In this document: piece after piece, positions 19,957 to 28,208 of the stretch
How the letters are laid out: each line of letters opens with the position of its first letter
Position numbering within the stretch: position 1 is the first letter of the stretch
Source of the DNA: Aeromonas taiwanensis
Lineage (GTDB): Bacteria > Pseudomonadota > Gammaproteobacteria > Enterobacterales > Aeromonadaceae
DNA length: 64,000 nucleotides
Assembly (NCBI RefSeq): GCF_000820165.1
Contig: NZ_CDDD01000100.1
Location: 56,141 to 120,140 of the forward strand
Reading direction: 5' to 3'
Position numbers and translations under genes: made by a program
The notes under the pieces: model-generated
Seen by the model: only the letters and a program-made list of their open reading frames with translations
The model's database searches: none
Told to the model about the DNA's origin: nothing

Positions 19957-20349
19957 GTGCGTTTGAAGGTGTTGTTGCTGTGGGCCAGCCTGGGCCTGCT
20001 GGGGGGCTGTGCCAGCCCGAGCCCGACCGTGAAGCTGAACCAGCCTCCGGTGGATGTCACCTGGGAAGAGCTGCCCAGATACTGGGTGCTGGTGGGGGAC
20101 ATAGGCGTCTTCCGTCCGGTCGGGGGGCTGCCGGAGAAGAGGCCGGTCAAGGGGTATGTGAAGCTCCGCTATCTCATCGATTCCAATGGCAATCTGTTCA
20201 GCCCTGAAGTCCTGGCATCCGAGCCCCCCGGCGTGCTGGATCTCATCGCCATCTCCGGGCTGGCGAAGATGCGCTACCGGGCATCCGATCAGAATCCACA
20301 AGCCATTCCGGCTCGGGTTGAGGCCCGATTCGAAGTGGAAGTGAAATGA
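19957..20349 (+). CDS. Lipoprotein with TonB C-terminal-like domain
   Basis: The 130-residue protein has a lipoprotein signal with lipobox LLGGC near residue 18 and a mature domain containing VKGYVKLRYLIDSNGNLFSPEVLASEPPG and, further on, ISGLAKMRYR, which resembles the TonB C-terminal fold (energy_transducer_TonB). It lacks the TonB membrane anchor and proline linker, so it is more likely a stand-alone binding or scaffold lipoprotein. The start is GTG with GAGGGAG well placed upstream. Confidence 0.75.
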   Translation: MRLKVLLLWASLGLLGGCASPSPTVKLNQPPVDVTWEELPRYWVLVGDIGVFRPVGGLPEKRPVKGYVKLRYLIDSNGNLFSPEVLASEPPGVLDLIAISGLAKMRYRASDQNPQAIPARVEARFEVEVK

Positions 20350-20351
20350 CA

Positions 20352-20376
20352 AACACCCCGGCCAGGCCGGGGTGTT
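20352..20376. terminator. Bidirectional terminator
   Basis: A 12-base perfect inverted repeat centred on 20364 lies between two convergent lipoprotein genes. Confidence 0.75.
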
Positions 20377-20409
20377 GCGTGTCTGCAATGCGCCATGGCG
20401 GCGCCAGGC

Positions 20410-20769
20410 TTACTGCTCCTTGCAGTCGTTGTAGCGGCTCTGCCACTCCCCGGCCTCATCGCGCATCTCGACGAACCCCTCCTTGCCCTTGTTCCACCAG
20501 ACCACCTCGTGATCGTCGGTGTAGCGGGCGCCGGAGGCGGAGACGGCCTGGGGCAGGGTGTAGTCCTTGCCATCGGGCAGGGAGAGCTTGATGAAGTTCA
20601 GGCTCTCGTCCGAGAGGGAGAAGTAGCGTACCTGCACCTTCTGGTTCTGTTCACACAGGTAGGTGACGGTATCCCCGCCGGTGACACCCAGCTTGCCGGT
20701 ACCCAGATCGCAGCCGCTGAGCAGGGTCAGGGCCCCGGTTCCCAGTAGAAAGAGCTTGGCGTGTTTCAT
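20410..20769 (-). CDS. mliC: MliC-family C-type lysozyme inhibitor lipoprotein
   Basis: MliC lipoproteins block host C-type lysozyme from entering the periplasm. The 119-residue product has lipobox LLSGC at residues 16-20 and an MliC domain with VTYLCEQNQKVQVRYF and the diagnostic SASGARY ... VWWNKGKEGF pattern, whose Ser and Lys contact the lysozyme active site in known members. Cys residues in TYLCE and YNDC probably pair. The start at 20769 begins the signal peptide; an in-frame ATG eight codons upstream is less likely. Confidence 0.88.
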   Translation of the reverse strand: MKHAKLFLLGTGALTLLSGCDLGTGKLGVTGGDTVTYLCEQNQKVQVRYFSLSDESLNFIKLSLPDGKDYTLPQAVSASGARYTDDHEVVWWNKGKEGFVEMRDEAGEWQSRYNDCKEQ

Positions 20770-20902
20770 GTTGCATCCTTTGATCGGTGTCATATGGCAT
20801 TGAGCCTAACAGGATGAGGATCAACTGCAACCTCATCAAGGGCCGCCTGCGTCGGGATGCGTCCTGCCGGCGGCTGCTAGCGTCATTTCCTGTGCTGCGG
20901 GC

Positions 20903-20932
20903 AAAAAAACGCCCCGGCAGGCAAGCGGGGCG
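20903..20932 (-). terminator. Terminator of the slyA operon
   Basis: A seven-base GC stem (20910-20916 with 20926-20932) with a seven-A run at 20903-20909 that becomes a U-run in the leftward transcript, just past the DUF2955 gene. Confidence 0.78.
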
Positions 20933-20964
20933 AAAGGGAGCCGTCCTTTGGCTGCAGAAAAGGG

Positions 20965-22002
20965 TCAATGGCCGAAGCGGGTCGCCTCGAAGTGGTTGAG
21001 CAGGCGATGGAGGAGGTAACAGGCCAGCAGGGTGACGACGATGGCAAAGAGGATGCTGCTCACCCGGTAGAGGGCGCTGAACACCAGATCGTTGCCCGGC
21101 GTCAGGTACTGGCCGAACAGGATGCCGAGGGTGGTGAGGGCGCCGAAGCCGACGCCGGAGCCGCTCGCCTCCTTCACGTGGGCATGGCTGAACAGCATTG
21201 CCCCGAGCCAGAGCAGCGGGGTGACGAGCAGCAGTTGCCCTGACCAGTCGTAGAGCACCAGCTGGCCGACCAGGCCGAAGCTGACCCCGAGCAGGGTGCC
21301 CATGGCCCGCTTGCGGGCATAGCCCAGGGCGCCGTTCCAGTGCATGGGGAAGAGCAGCAGCAAGGTGGTGGCCTGGGCCGACATGGAGTCGCGCAGATCG
21401 AAGATCTGGAACACCAGGAACGACAGGGTGGCGATGCTGGCCCCCAGCAGGGCCTCGTGGCGCATCCGGTGCGGTGCCTTGGGGGAGGGGGTCGGCAGGG
21501 GCCTGGCCTCCACGTCCGGGATCAGGGCCGTCATCAGGTAGGCGATGAGGACCGACAGGACGCTGGCCCAGATGTTGCTGAAGATGAGGTCGTTCAGATC
21601 GGTGCCGGGGTAGCTGGCAAAGTGCAGCATGATGCTGAGGCTCAGCACCCCGTTGGCACCGAACAGGAACAGGCTGCCCCGGGACATGGCGGCGAAACGG
21701 TAGAGGAACAGCAGGAAGACGATGGGCAGCATGAGCCCGGGGTGTCCCCCGAACAACCCGCCGAGCAGCCCCACCTCCAGCCCGCACATCACGGAGGAGG
21801 CGATGAGCTGGCGGGCTGCGTGGCCGTTCATCACGGGGATCATGCCGAGCAGCAGCACAGGGGTGACGGTGAAGAAGACCCCGTTGCTCCAGCCGAAGAT
21901 CTTGCACAGCACAAACCCCAGGGTACAGCCAAAGGCGATGCGCAGGCACTGGCGCAGTTCATTGGCGGTGAGAGGTCTGTGCCACAGGTTCATGGTCGTC
22001 AT
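20965..22002 (-). CDS. DUF2955/FUSC-like inner-membrane efflux component
   Basis: The 345-residue protein has about ten membrane helices in two blocks separated by a polar loop (about residues 165-185) and matches the DUF2955/YccS-FUSC type of inner-membrane transporter. Such proteins work with an HlyD-type adaptor, as AaeB does with AaeA, to export aromatic acids. Its ATG lies one base after the stop of the adaptor gene, and both are preceded by slyA, as in the E. coli slyA-ydhIJK neighbourhood. The substrate is not known. Confidence 0.82.
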   Translation of the reverse strand: MTTMNLWHRPLTANELRQCLRIAFGCTLGFVLCKIFGWSNGVFFTVTPVLLLGMIPVMNGHAARQLIASSVMCGLEVGLLGGLFGGHPGLMLPIVFLLFLYRFAAMSRGSLFLFGANGVLSLSIMLHFASYPGTDLNDLIFSNIWASVLSVLIAYLMTALIPDVEARPLPTPSPKAPHRMRHEALLGASIATLSFLVFQIFDLRDSMSAQATTLLLLFPMHWNGALGYARKRAMGTLLGVSFGLVGQLVLYDWSGQLLLVTPLLWLGAMLFSHAHVKEASGSGVGFGALTTLGILFGQYLTPGNDLVFSALYRVSSILFAIVVTLLACYLLHRLLNHFEATRFGH

Positions 22003-22003
22003 C

Positions 22004-23059
22004 TCAGTAGATGTAGTGGAGCAGGCTGAGCAGGCGGATCTGGCCGCGGGCAAACAGGGCGCTCAGGGAACCCTCCGGCAGCAGCTGGACGGTGGCACGG
22101 GCCCCGGCCGGCAAGTGAGCGGGCAGCTGCTCCAGGGTCAGGTGCAGGCGCAGGCGCTGGGCATCGCGCACCCAGCGATCCGATTCGACCGGCGCCGCCA
22201 GGGTGCCGTTGGCATCGAACTGGCCGGCGCTGACCCCGGCATCCAGGCTGGCGACGCGGGCCGGGTAGAGGCGACCGGGTTCACCGTCGAAGGCGATCAG
22301 GGCCTGGCTGCCCGGGCTGATGTGACGCAGGCTCTTCTCGCGAAAATCGGCGATCACGTCCACCTGCTCGGAGACTAGGGCCAGCAGGGGGGAACCCGCG
22401 TTGGCCACGCTGCCCGGCTTGAGCTGCAGGTTGGTGATGATGCCATCCTGACTCGCGTGGACCCGGCTGTAGGCGAGGTTGAGCTCGGCCTGGGCTAGGC
22501 GGTTGCGGGCCTGGCGCAGCAGCAGGTTGTCGTCGCCGGGCAAGCCACGATTGACGCGAGCCTGCTCCACCCGGGCCTGGCTGCCGATCAGGTTGGCCCG
22601 GGCGGTGCGGGCGGCGCTGTCGGCGTCGTCCTTCTGTTGTTCCGACACCATGTGGCGGCGGTAGAGGGCGTCGATGCGCGCCGCTTCGCGCTGTTTCTGG
22701 TCGGCCTGGGTCTGCAGGGAGCTGTACTCCGCCTCATTGGCGGTCAGGGTGGCATCCAGCTGGCGGTTCTGCTGCTGGGCCTGATCCAGGGCGAGCCTGG
22801 CCTGCTCGACCGCGAGCTCGAAGGGGACGGGGTCGAGGGCAAACAGCAGATCCCCCTGCTTGACGTGCTGGTTGTTGGTCACGGCCACCTCGGTCACCTT
22901 GCCGCTGACCTGGGGCGCCATCTTGGTGACGACGCGGGTCGCCATGGCCTGGGGCGTCAGGGGCATCTTGATGTCGGCCAGCAGGAAGTAGCCAAACACC
23001 AGGGTGAAGCAGACGATGGCCCACTTTATCCAGCGTTTGAATTGTTGATCCGGGGTCAT
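22004..23059 (-). CDS. HlyD-family periplasmic adaptor (EmrA/YdhJ-like)
   Basis: The 351-residue protein has an N-terminal membrane anchor (residues 12-32), a barrel-sandwich lipoyl half (KMAPQVSGKVTEVAVTNNQHVKQGDLLFALD, cited in parts), an alpha-helical hairpin of about 100 residues, and the second lipoyl half (SQDGIITNLQLKPGS). It would bridge the DUF2955 pump to an outer-membrane channel encoded elsewhere. It follows slyA by one base, so the operon slyA-adaptor-pump is translationally coupled. Confidence 0.9.
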   Translation of the reverse strand: MTPDQQFKRWIKWAIVCFTLVFGYFLLADIKMPLTPQAMATRVVTKMAPQVSGKVTEVAVTNNQHVKQGDLLFALDPVPFELAVEQARLALDQAQQQNRQLDATLTANEAEYSSLQTQADQKQREAARIDALYRRHMVSEQQKDDADSAARTARANLIGSQARVEQARVNRGLPGDDNLLLRQARNRLAQAELNLAYSRVHASQDGIITNLQLKPGSVANAGSPLLALVSEQVDVIADFREKSLRHISPGSQALIAFDGEPGRLYPARVASLDAGVSAGQFDANGTLAAPVESDRWVRDAQRLRLHLTLEQLPAHLPAGARATVQLLPEGSLSALFARGQIRLLSLLHYIY

Positions 23060-23060
23060 C

Positions 23061-23534
23061 TCATTCTCTCTCTTCGTGATGTGCGGCTATCTTGCCGAGG
23101 GCATTGGTGGAGATGCGGTGCACAATGTCTTCAAACTGGGACAGCTCCTGCTGGCTGATGCCGACGAGCAGCTCCCGGCGGATCTCCATGATGCGATCCT
23201 CGATCTGGTCGAGCAGCGCCTTGCCGGCCGGGGTCAGGGTGACGATGCGGGCCCGCTTGTCCTGGCTGCAGCAGTGGCGTTCGATCAGCCCCTGCTCCTC
23301 CAGCTGACCCAGGGTCCGCATCAGGGAGGGGAGTTCGATCTCCAGGGCCTCGGCCAGGGTCTTCTGGCTGAGGTGGCCGCCGAGCCGGCTCAGCTTCCAC
23401 AGGGCGGTCCAGCGGGGGTGAGTCAGCCCCAGGGGCGCCAGTTCCAGGTCGGCTACGGTGCGCCACAGCCGGTGCAGGCGCCCCAACTGTTCGGCGAGGG
23501 AGAGCTCTCGCAACATCTCCAGATCCTTTCCCAT
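23061..23534 (-). CDS. slyA: MarR-family regulator SlyA
   Basis: SlyA is a winged-helix dimer that opposes H-NS or represses efflux genes. The 157-residue protein aligns along its length with E. coli SlyA: LGRLHRLWRTVADLELAPLGLTHPRW, then IELPSLMRTLGQLEEQGLIERHC (recognition helix) and RARIVTLTPAGKALL, with GISQQEL near the C-terminus. GAGGAG precedes the ATG. It heads the efflux operon and its promoter carries two SlyA-like boxes, so self-repression relieved by an aromatic ligand is likely. Confidence 0.9.
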   Translation of the reverse strand: MGKDLEMLRELSLAEQLGRLHRLWRTVADLELAPLGLTHPRWTALWKLSRLGGHLSQKTLAEALEIELPSLMRTLGQLEEQGLIERHCCSQDKRARIVTLTPAGKALLDQIEDRIMEIRRELLVGISQQELSQFEDIVHRISTNALGKIAAHHEERE

Positions 23535-23546
23535 GACGGGCTCCTC

Positions 23547-23595
23547 ATTTACTTAGCTTGCGAAGCATTATAATTGTTTCGCAGGCTAAGTAAAT
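23547..23595 (-). promoter_or_regulatory. slyA promoter with twin SlyA-type operators
   Basis: An 18-base inverted repeat with one mismatch (23547-23564 and 23578-23595) flanks a perfect TATAAT on the minus strand (23567-23572). Each arm contains a 12-base SlyA-like box: 23553-23564 matches the published TTAGCAAGCTAA consensus at 11 of 12 positions when read on the minus strand, and 23578-23589 at 10 of 12. One box covers the -10/-35 spacer and the other the start region. Confidence 0.75.
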
Positions 23596-23597
23596 AG

Positions 23598-23613
23598 TGT
23601 GATACAGGTCACG
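23598..23613 (+). promoter_or_regulatory. Candidate CRP site
   Basis: TGTGATACAGGTCACG matches the TGTGA-N6-TCACA consensus in 9 of 10 informative positions. It lies 138 bases before the malate symporter start, in the region shared with slyA. Confidence 0.5.
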
Positions 23614-23750
23614 TTCAGTTTTTGGGGGCGGAGGGGCCGGGAATGGTGCTTAAGGTTTCAATGTTTTTATATGGCTTTGTAAGGCCGCTAACCGACAGTG
23701 TCCGGGGGGAGCAGTAGAGTGGCGCCACACCACAATGCTGGAGCATAACA

Positions 23751-25061
23751 ATGACAAACCTCTCTACCTCACGCGCACAGGTCAAGTCCCCCTGGGGCGA
23801 CCAACAGATCGCCGGCATGCCCATGATGATCTTCCTCGGGCTCGCCACCTGCGTCCTCTTCTCGGGCTGGAACGGCTCCCTGCCGCTGGGCATGGTCGGC
23901 GCCCTGGCACTGATGTTCGTGCTCGGCACCCTGCTGACCGAGCTCGGCGAGCGTATCACCCCCATCCGTGAATACCTGGGGGGCGGCACCATACTCGCCA
24001 TTTTCGGCGGCGCCGCCCTGTTCGAATATGGCGTCATGCCGGCCGAGGCGGGCCAGGTGATCACGAACTTCATGAAGGAGGGGGGCTTTCTCAACTTCTT
24101 CATCGCGAGCCTGGTGACCGGCTCCGTGTTCGGCATGAGCGGTGCCCTGCTCAAGAATGCCGCCATGCGCTACCTGCCGGTGATCCTGGGGGGCGTGGTG
24201 CTGGCCCTGGTGAGCGTCGGCCTGGTCGGCGTGCTCCTGGGTTACGGCTTCAAGAACGCGGTGCTGCTCATCGGCCTGCCCATCATGGGCGGCGGCATGG
24301 GGGCCGGCGCCGTGCCGCTGGTGGAGATCCTCTCCGGGCCGCTGCAGATGTCGAGCGCCGATCTGCTGTCGCGCATGGTGCCCGCCGTGGTGATCGCCAA
24401 TACCCTGGCCATCCTGGTGGGTTCCCTGCTGGCGCGCCTCGGCCGCCGCTACCCCTCCCTGACCGGCAACGGCAAGCTGATGTTGAAAGAAAGCACCGAC
24501 AGGGTGACCGAGGAGAAGGCGCAGGCGCCGACCCTGGAGAGCCTGGGGCTCGGCCTCTTCATAAGCTCCAGCATGTTCGTGCTGGGCTCATTGCTCGGCA
24601 ACTTCATCCCCATGCACCCCTTCGCCCTGATGATCCTGGCGGTGGCCATCATCAAGGTGAGCGGCCTGCTGCCACGCCGCTACGAGCAGGCGGCCGCAGA
24701 CTGGTACCAGTTCGTGGTGGGCAACCTCACCCCCTCCCTGCTGGTGGGCATCGGGGTCGCCTACACCAGCATTCCCGAGCTCATCGGCGCCTTCTCGGTC
24801 AACTACTTCATCATGGTGCTGACGACAGTTGTGGGGGGCGCCCTGGGAGCGGCCATTGTGGGCCGGATGATCGGCTTCTACCCCATCGAGGCGGCCATCA
24901 CCGGCGGCCTGTGCATGGCCAACATGGGGGGGACCGGCGACGTGGCCGTGCTGTCGGCGGCCCAGCGCATGACGCTGATGCCGTTCGCCCAGATCTCGTC
25001 CCGTCTCGGAGGGGCCTTCATGCTGATCCTGGCGACCCTCATCATCTCCCTGCTGGCATAA
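23751..25061 (+). CDS. 2-hydroxycarboxylate:cation symporter (CitS/MaeN family)
   Basis: The 436-residue transporter has about eleven membrane helices and both GGxG reentrant-loop signatures of the 2-hydroxycarboxylate transporter family: GGGMGAGAVPLVEI (residues 182-195) and, in the second half, ITGGLCMANMGGTGDVAVL. Family members import malate or citrate with Na+ or H+. Directly downstream are a malic enzyme and a CitA/CitB-type two-component system, so malate is the probable substrate, as in B. subtilis maeN with its MalKR regulators. Confidence 0.9.
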   Translation: MTNLSTSRAQVKSPWGDQQIAGMPMMIFLGLATCVLFSGWNGSLPLGMVGALALMFVLGTLLTELGERITPIREYLGGGTILAIFGGAALFEYGVMPAEAGQVITNFMKEGGFLNFFIASLVTGSVFGMSGALLKNAAMRYLPVILGGVVLALVSVGLVGVLLGYGFKNAVLLIGLPIMGGGMGAGAVPLVEILSGPLQMSSADLLSRMVPAVVIANTLAILVGSLLARLGRRYPSLTGNGKLMLKESTDRVTEEKAQAPTLESLGLGLFISSSMFVLGSLLGNFIPMHPFALMILAVAIIKVSGLLPRRYEQAAADWYQFVVGNLTPSLLVGIGVAYTSIPELIGAFSVNYFIMVLTTVVGGALGAAIVGRMIGFYPIEAAITGGLCMANMGGTGDVAVLSAAQRMTLMPFAQISSRLGGAFMLILATLIISLLA

Positions 25062-25071
25062 GGAACAGACA

Positions 25072-26622
25072 ATGAACGACACCATGATGGGCACCAGCCT
25101 GCCCTATGCCGAGCGCAAGCGTCAGGGCCTGATGGGGCGCATGCCCCACAAGGAGGAGTCCCTCTCCCAGCAGCGGCGCCGGATCTACCGCCTGGTCAGT
25201 GCCATGCAGAGCCCCTTCGATCAGCACCTGCTGCTGCGCCAGCTGCAGGAGGACAACCCGGTGCTCTTCTACGATCTCGTGCGCCACCACCTGCCCGAGC
25301 TCCTGCCCATCATCTACACCCCAGTGGTGGGGGAGGCGTGCCAGCGCCACAGCGATCTCTACCTGCGCAGCCACGGCCTCTACCTCTCCTGGCACGACAG
25401 GGACGATCTGGACGATATCTTCACCAGCGTGGAGCAGGAGGTAGACGTCATCGTCATCTCCGATGGCGAGCGGGTGCTGGGGCTCGGGGATCTCGGCATC
25501 GGCGGCATGGGGATCTGCATCGGCAAGCTGGCGCTCTACAGCGCCGCCGGCGGCATCAACCCGGCGCGCACCCTGCCCCTGTGCGTGGACGTGGGCACCA
25601 ACAACCCGGAGCTGCTGGAGGACGACTCCTACCTCGGCTGGCAGGCGCCGCGGGTCGACGGGGAGGCCTACTACCTCTTCATGGACAAGGTGGTGGCGGC
25701 CATTCGCAAGCGCTGGCCCGGGGTGGTGCTGCAGTTCGAGGACTTCGCCGGCAAGCACGCCGCGAACCTCCTGGCCCGCTACCGGGACGAGCTCTGTATG
25801 TTCAACGACGACATTCAGGGCACGGCGGCAGTGGCCTCGGCCTGCGTGCTGGCAGGCTTGCAGCAGGCGGGCAGCCGGCTGGCCGACACCCCTGTGCTCA
25901 TCGTCGGCGCGGGCTCGGCGGGCTGCGGCATCGCCGCCATGCTGGCCCAGCTGGCGGGCAGTCCCGAGCAGATCTGGCTGTTCGATCAGGACGGCCTGGT
26001 GTGCCGGGATCGCGCCAGCCTCACCCCGGCCCAGCAGCCCTTCGCCCGCGCACCCGGGGAGGGAGGGCTGACCCTGCCCGAGCTCATCAGGCAGCGGCGC
26101 CCCGGGGTGCTCATCGGGGTGAGCGGTCAGGGGGGCCTGTTCGACGAGGCGGTGCTGACGGCCATGGGGGAGGCGTGCGAGCGCCCCGTCATCCTGCCGC
26201 TCTCCAACCCCACCCGCAGCGCCGAGGCGACGCCGGAGCAGGTGTGGCAGGCCACCGGCGGACGGGCCCTGCTCGCCACCGGCAGCCCCTTCCCGCCGGT
26301 GGCGGTGGCAGGGGAGATGCGCGGGGTCTCCCAGTGCAACAACGTCTACGTCTTCCCCGGCATCGGCCTCGGTGCCTGCGCCGTCAAGGCGCGCCGCATC
26401 AGCGACGGCATGCTGCAGGCGGCGGTGCGTGCGGTGGGTGCCTACCCGCTCGCCGAGGGGCGGCTGCTGCCCCCCATCGAGCAGGTGGGGGAGGTGGCGC
26501 GCGCCGTGGCCCGTGCCGTGGCGCTCTGTGCCCGTGACGAGGGGCTGGCGGATTTTGCCGGTGATCCTGCCCCCATGATTGACCAGACCTGGTGGCGCCC
26601 GCACTATTGGTCCGCCTCCTGA
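25072..26622 (+). CDS. Malic enzyme, NAD-type large family
   Basis: Malic enzyme decarboxylates malate to pyruvate. The 516-residue protein contains the catalytic YTPVVGEACQRHSDLY, SDGERVLGLGDLGIGGMGICIGKLALY (Lys), LQFEDFAGKHAANLL, the metal-binding [11 protein letters not shown] and the NAD-binding [11 protein letters not shown] motifs. It is about 50 residues shorter than E. coli MaeA and differs clearly from the second malic enzyme at the end of the window. It starts 11 bases after the malate symporter with AAGGAAC upstream, so it is the catabolic enzyme of this operon. Confidence 0.93.
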   Translation: MNDTMMGTSLPYAERKRQGLMGRMPHKEESLSQQRRRIYRLVSAMQSPFDQHLLLRQLQEDNPVLFYDLVRHHLPELLPIIYTPVVGEACQRHSDLYLRSHGLYLSWHDRDDLDDIFTSVEQEVDVIVISDGERVLGLGDLGIGGMGICIGKLALYSAAGGINPARTLPLCVDVGTNNPELLEDDSYLGWQAPRVDGEAYYLFMDKVVAAIRKRWPGVVLQFEDFAGKHAANLLARYRDELCMFNDDIQGTAAVASACVLAGLQQAGSRLADTPVLIVGAGSAGCGIAAMLAQLAGSPEQIWLFDQDGLVCRDRASLTPAQQPFARAPGEGGLTLPELIRQRRPGVLIGVSGQGGLFDEAVLTAMGEACERPVILPLSNPTRSAEATPEQVWQATGGRALLATGSPFPPVAVAGEMRGVSQCNNVYVFPGIGLGACAVKARRISDGMLQAAVRAVGAYPLAEGRLLPPIEQVGEVARAVARAVALCARDEGLADFAGDPAPMIDQTWWRPHYWSAS

Positions 26623-26639
26623 CGTTGCAAGGTAACAAG

Positions 26640-28205
26640 ATGAAACTGCGCCACCAGCTAGTCACCCTCTCCCTCGGTCTGTCGCTGCTGCTGATCCTGA
26701 TCCTGGGGGGCCTGCTCGCGCTCTTCATCCGCCACCTGCTGGAGAGCAACCTGGAGGATAAAGGCAGCGATCTGGCGCGGGTGCTGGCGGCGGATACCCG
26801 GGTGGTGCAGGCGCTGCAGCAGGGGCAGGATCCGGGGCTACGGGACTATGTTCAGGGGATCTGCGATCGCACCGATGCCGCCTACATGGTGGTGACCGAC
26901 GAGCATGCCATTCGCCTGAGCCACCCCTCGCCGGAGCTGGTGGGTGCGAGCTTTCGCGGCGAGGATATCTGGCCGGCGATCCAGGAGCGGCGCAGCTACT
27001 GCTCCAGGGACGTCGGCACCCTGGGACCGGCCATCCGCTGCTTCTCTCCCGTCATCGGGGCGGACGGCCGCGCCATCGGCGCCGTGGTGGTGGGTTACCT
27101 GATGCGTACGGTGGAGGGCATCTACCTGGAGCGGATCGCCCTGCTTATCAGTGCCATCGGCGCCGTGCTGGGCTGTGGCCTGTTGCTGGCGTTCTGGGTG
27201 CAGCATCGGCTGCGCCGCACCCTGCTGGATCTGGAGCCGGAGACCATAGCGAACCGCTTCGCCCAGCAGGATCTGGTGCTGGAGGGCATCTCGGAGGGCA
27301 TAGTGGCCCTGGATGCGAGCGATCGCATCCGGATGATCAACAGCGCCGCCTTCTATCAGCTGCGCCTGCCCGGCACCGGCCGTCATGCCCTGCTGGGGCG
27401 CTCCCTGGCAGAGCTGGCCCCCAGCCTGCTGCCGACCCTGACCCAGGAGGGCGGGGTGCGTTTCTCCGTGCAGGGGGAGGACTTCGTCGGTCACTGGCAG
27501 GTTCTCGGCGGGCGGGAGCCGGGTCGCATGCTCATCTTCAGTCGGCCGGACGGCACCGGCAGCCTCGGCATGCAGGTGACCCACCTGCGCCAGTACGCCG
27601 AGATGCTGCGGATCCAGACCCACGAGTTCGCCAACAAGCTGGGCAGCCTCTCCGGCCTGCTCCAGCTTGGCCACGTGGATCAGGCGGTGGAGCTCATCCA
27701 GCAGGAGAACGAGGCCTGCCAGACCATGCTCCAGGATGTGCTGCGGACCATAGAGAACAAGCCGGTGGCCGGGCTCATCCTCGGCAAGTTCAGCCGGGCG
27801 CGGGAGCTGGGAGTTGAGCTGGTGCTGGATCCCGGTTCGGCACTCGGGGAGTATCCGGCGGAGGTGTCGGCGGATCTCATCACCTGCCTTGGCAACCTGC
27901 TGGACAACGGCCTGCGCGCCGCCTGGGCGAACCGAGCCCATTGCCCCCCCAGGGTGCTGCTCTCCCTCGATGATTTCGGCCGGCGCCTGGTGATCGAGGT
28001 GGAGGACAGCGGCGAGGGGGTGGACGAGGCGCTGGCGGACCACCTGTTCGACTACGGCGTGAGCCGTCAGACCGGCGATCATGGCGTAGGTCTCTTTCTG
28101 GTCAAGAAGACCGTGGCCCGTCGTGGGGGTGTGATAGAATGGCGGCGCACCGCCGAGCAGACGACACTGTTCGGTATCTATTTGAATAAAAACCAATTGG
28201 TGTAA
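26640..28205 (+). CDS. CitA/DcuS-type sensor histidine kinase
   Basis: The 521-residue kinase has a first membrane helix (residues 8-33), a periplasmic PASp/sCache sensor domain (about 40-165) with RSYCSRDVGTLGPAIRCFSP, a second helix (about 170-192), a cytoplasmic PAS domain (about 215-310), and a kinase core with the phosphoacceptor His328 in QTHEFANKLGSLSGLLQL, a motif specific to the CitA/DcuS group. An HATPase domain with DNGLRAAW, EDSGEGV and GVGLFLVKK follows. ATG follows AAGG. Context makes extracellular malate the likely signal. Confidence 0.93.
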   Translation: MKLRHQLVTLSLGLSLLLILILGGLLALFIRHLLESNLEDKGSDLARVLAADTRVVQALQQGQDPGLRDYVQGICDRTDAAYMVVTDEHAIRLSHPSPELVGASFRGEDIWPAIQERRSYCSRDVGTLGPAIRCFSPVIGADGRAIGAVVVGYLMRTVEGIYLERIALLISAIGAVLGCGLLLAFWVQHRLRRTLLDLEPETIANRFAQQDLVLEGISEGIVALDASDRIRMINSAAFYQLRLPGTGRHALLGRSLAELAPSLLPTLTQEGGVRFSVQGEDFVGHWQVLGGREPGRMLIFSRPDGTGSLGMQVTHLRQYAEMLRIQTHEFANKLGSLSGLLQLGHVDQAVELIQQENEACQTMLQDVLRTIENKPVAGLILGKFSRARELGVELVLDPGSALGEYPAEVSADLITCLGNLLDNGLRAAWANRAHCPPRVLLSLDDFGRRLVIEVEDSGEGVDEALADHLFDYGVSRQTGDHGVGLFLVKKTVARRGGVIEWRRTAEQTTLFGIYLNKNQLV

Positions 28206-28208
28206 GTC

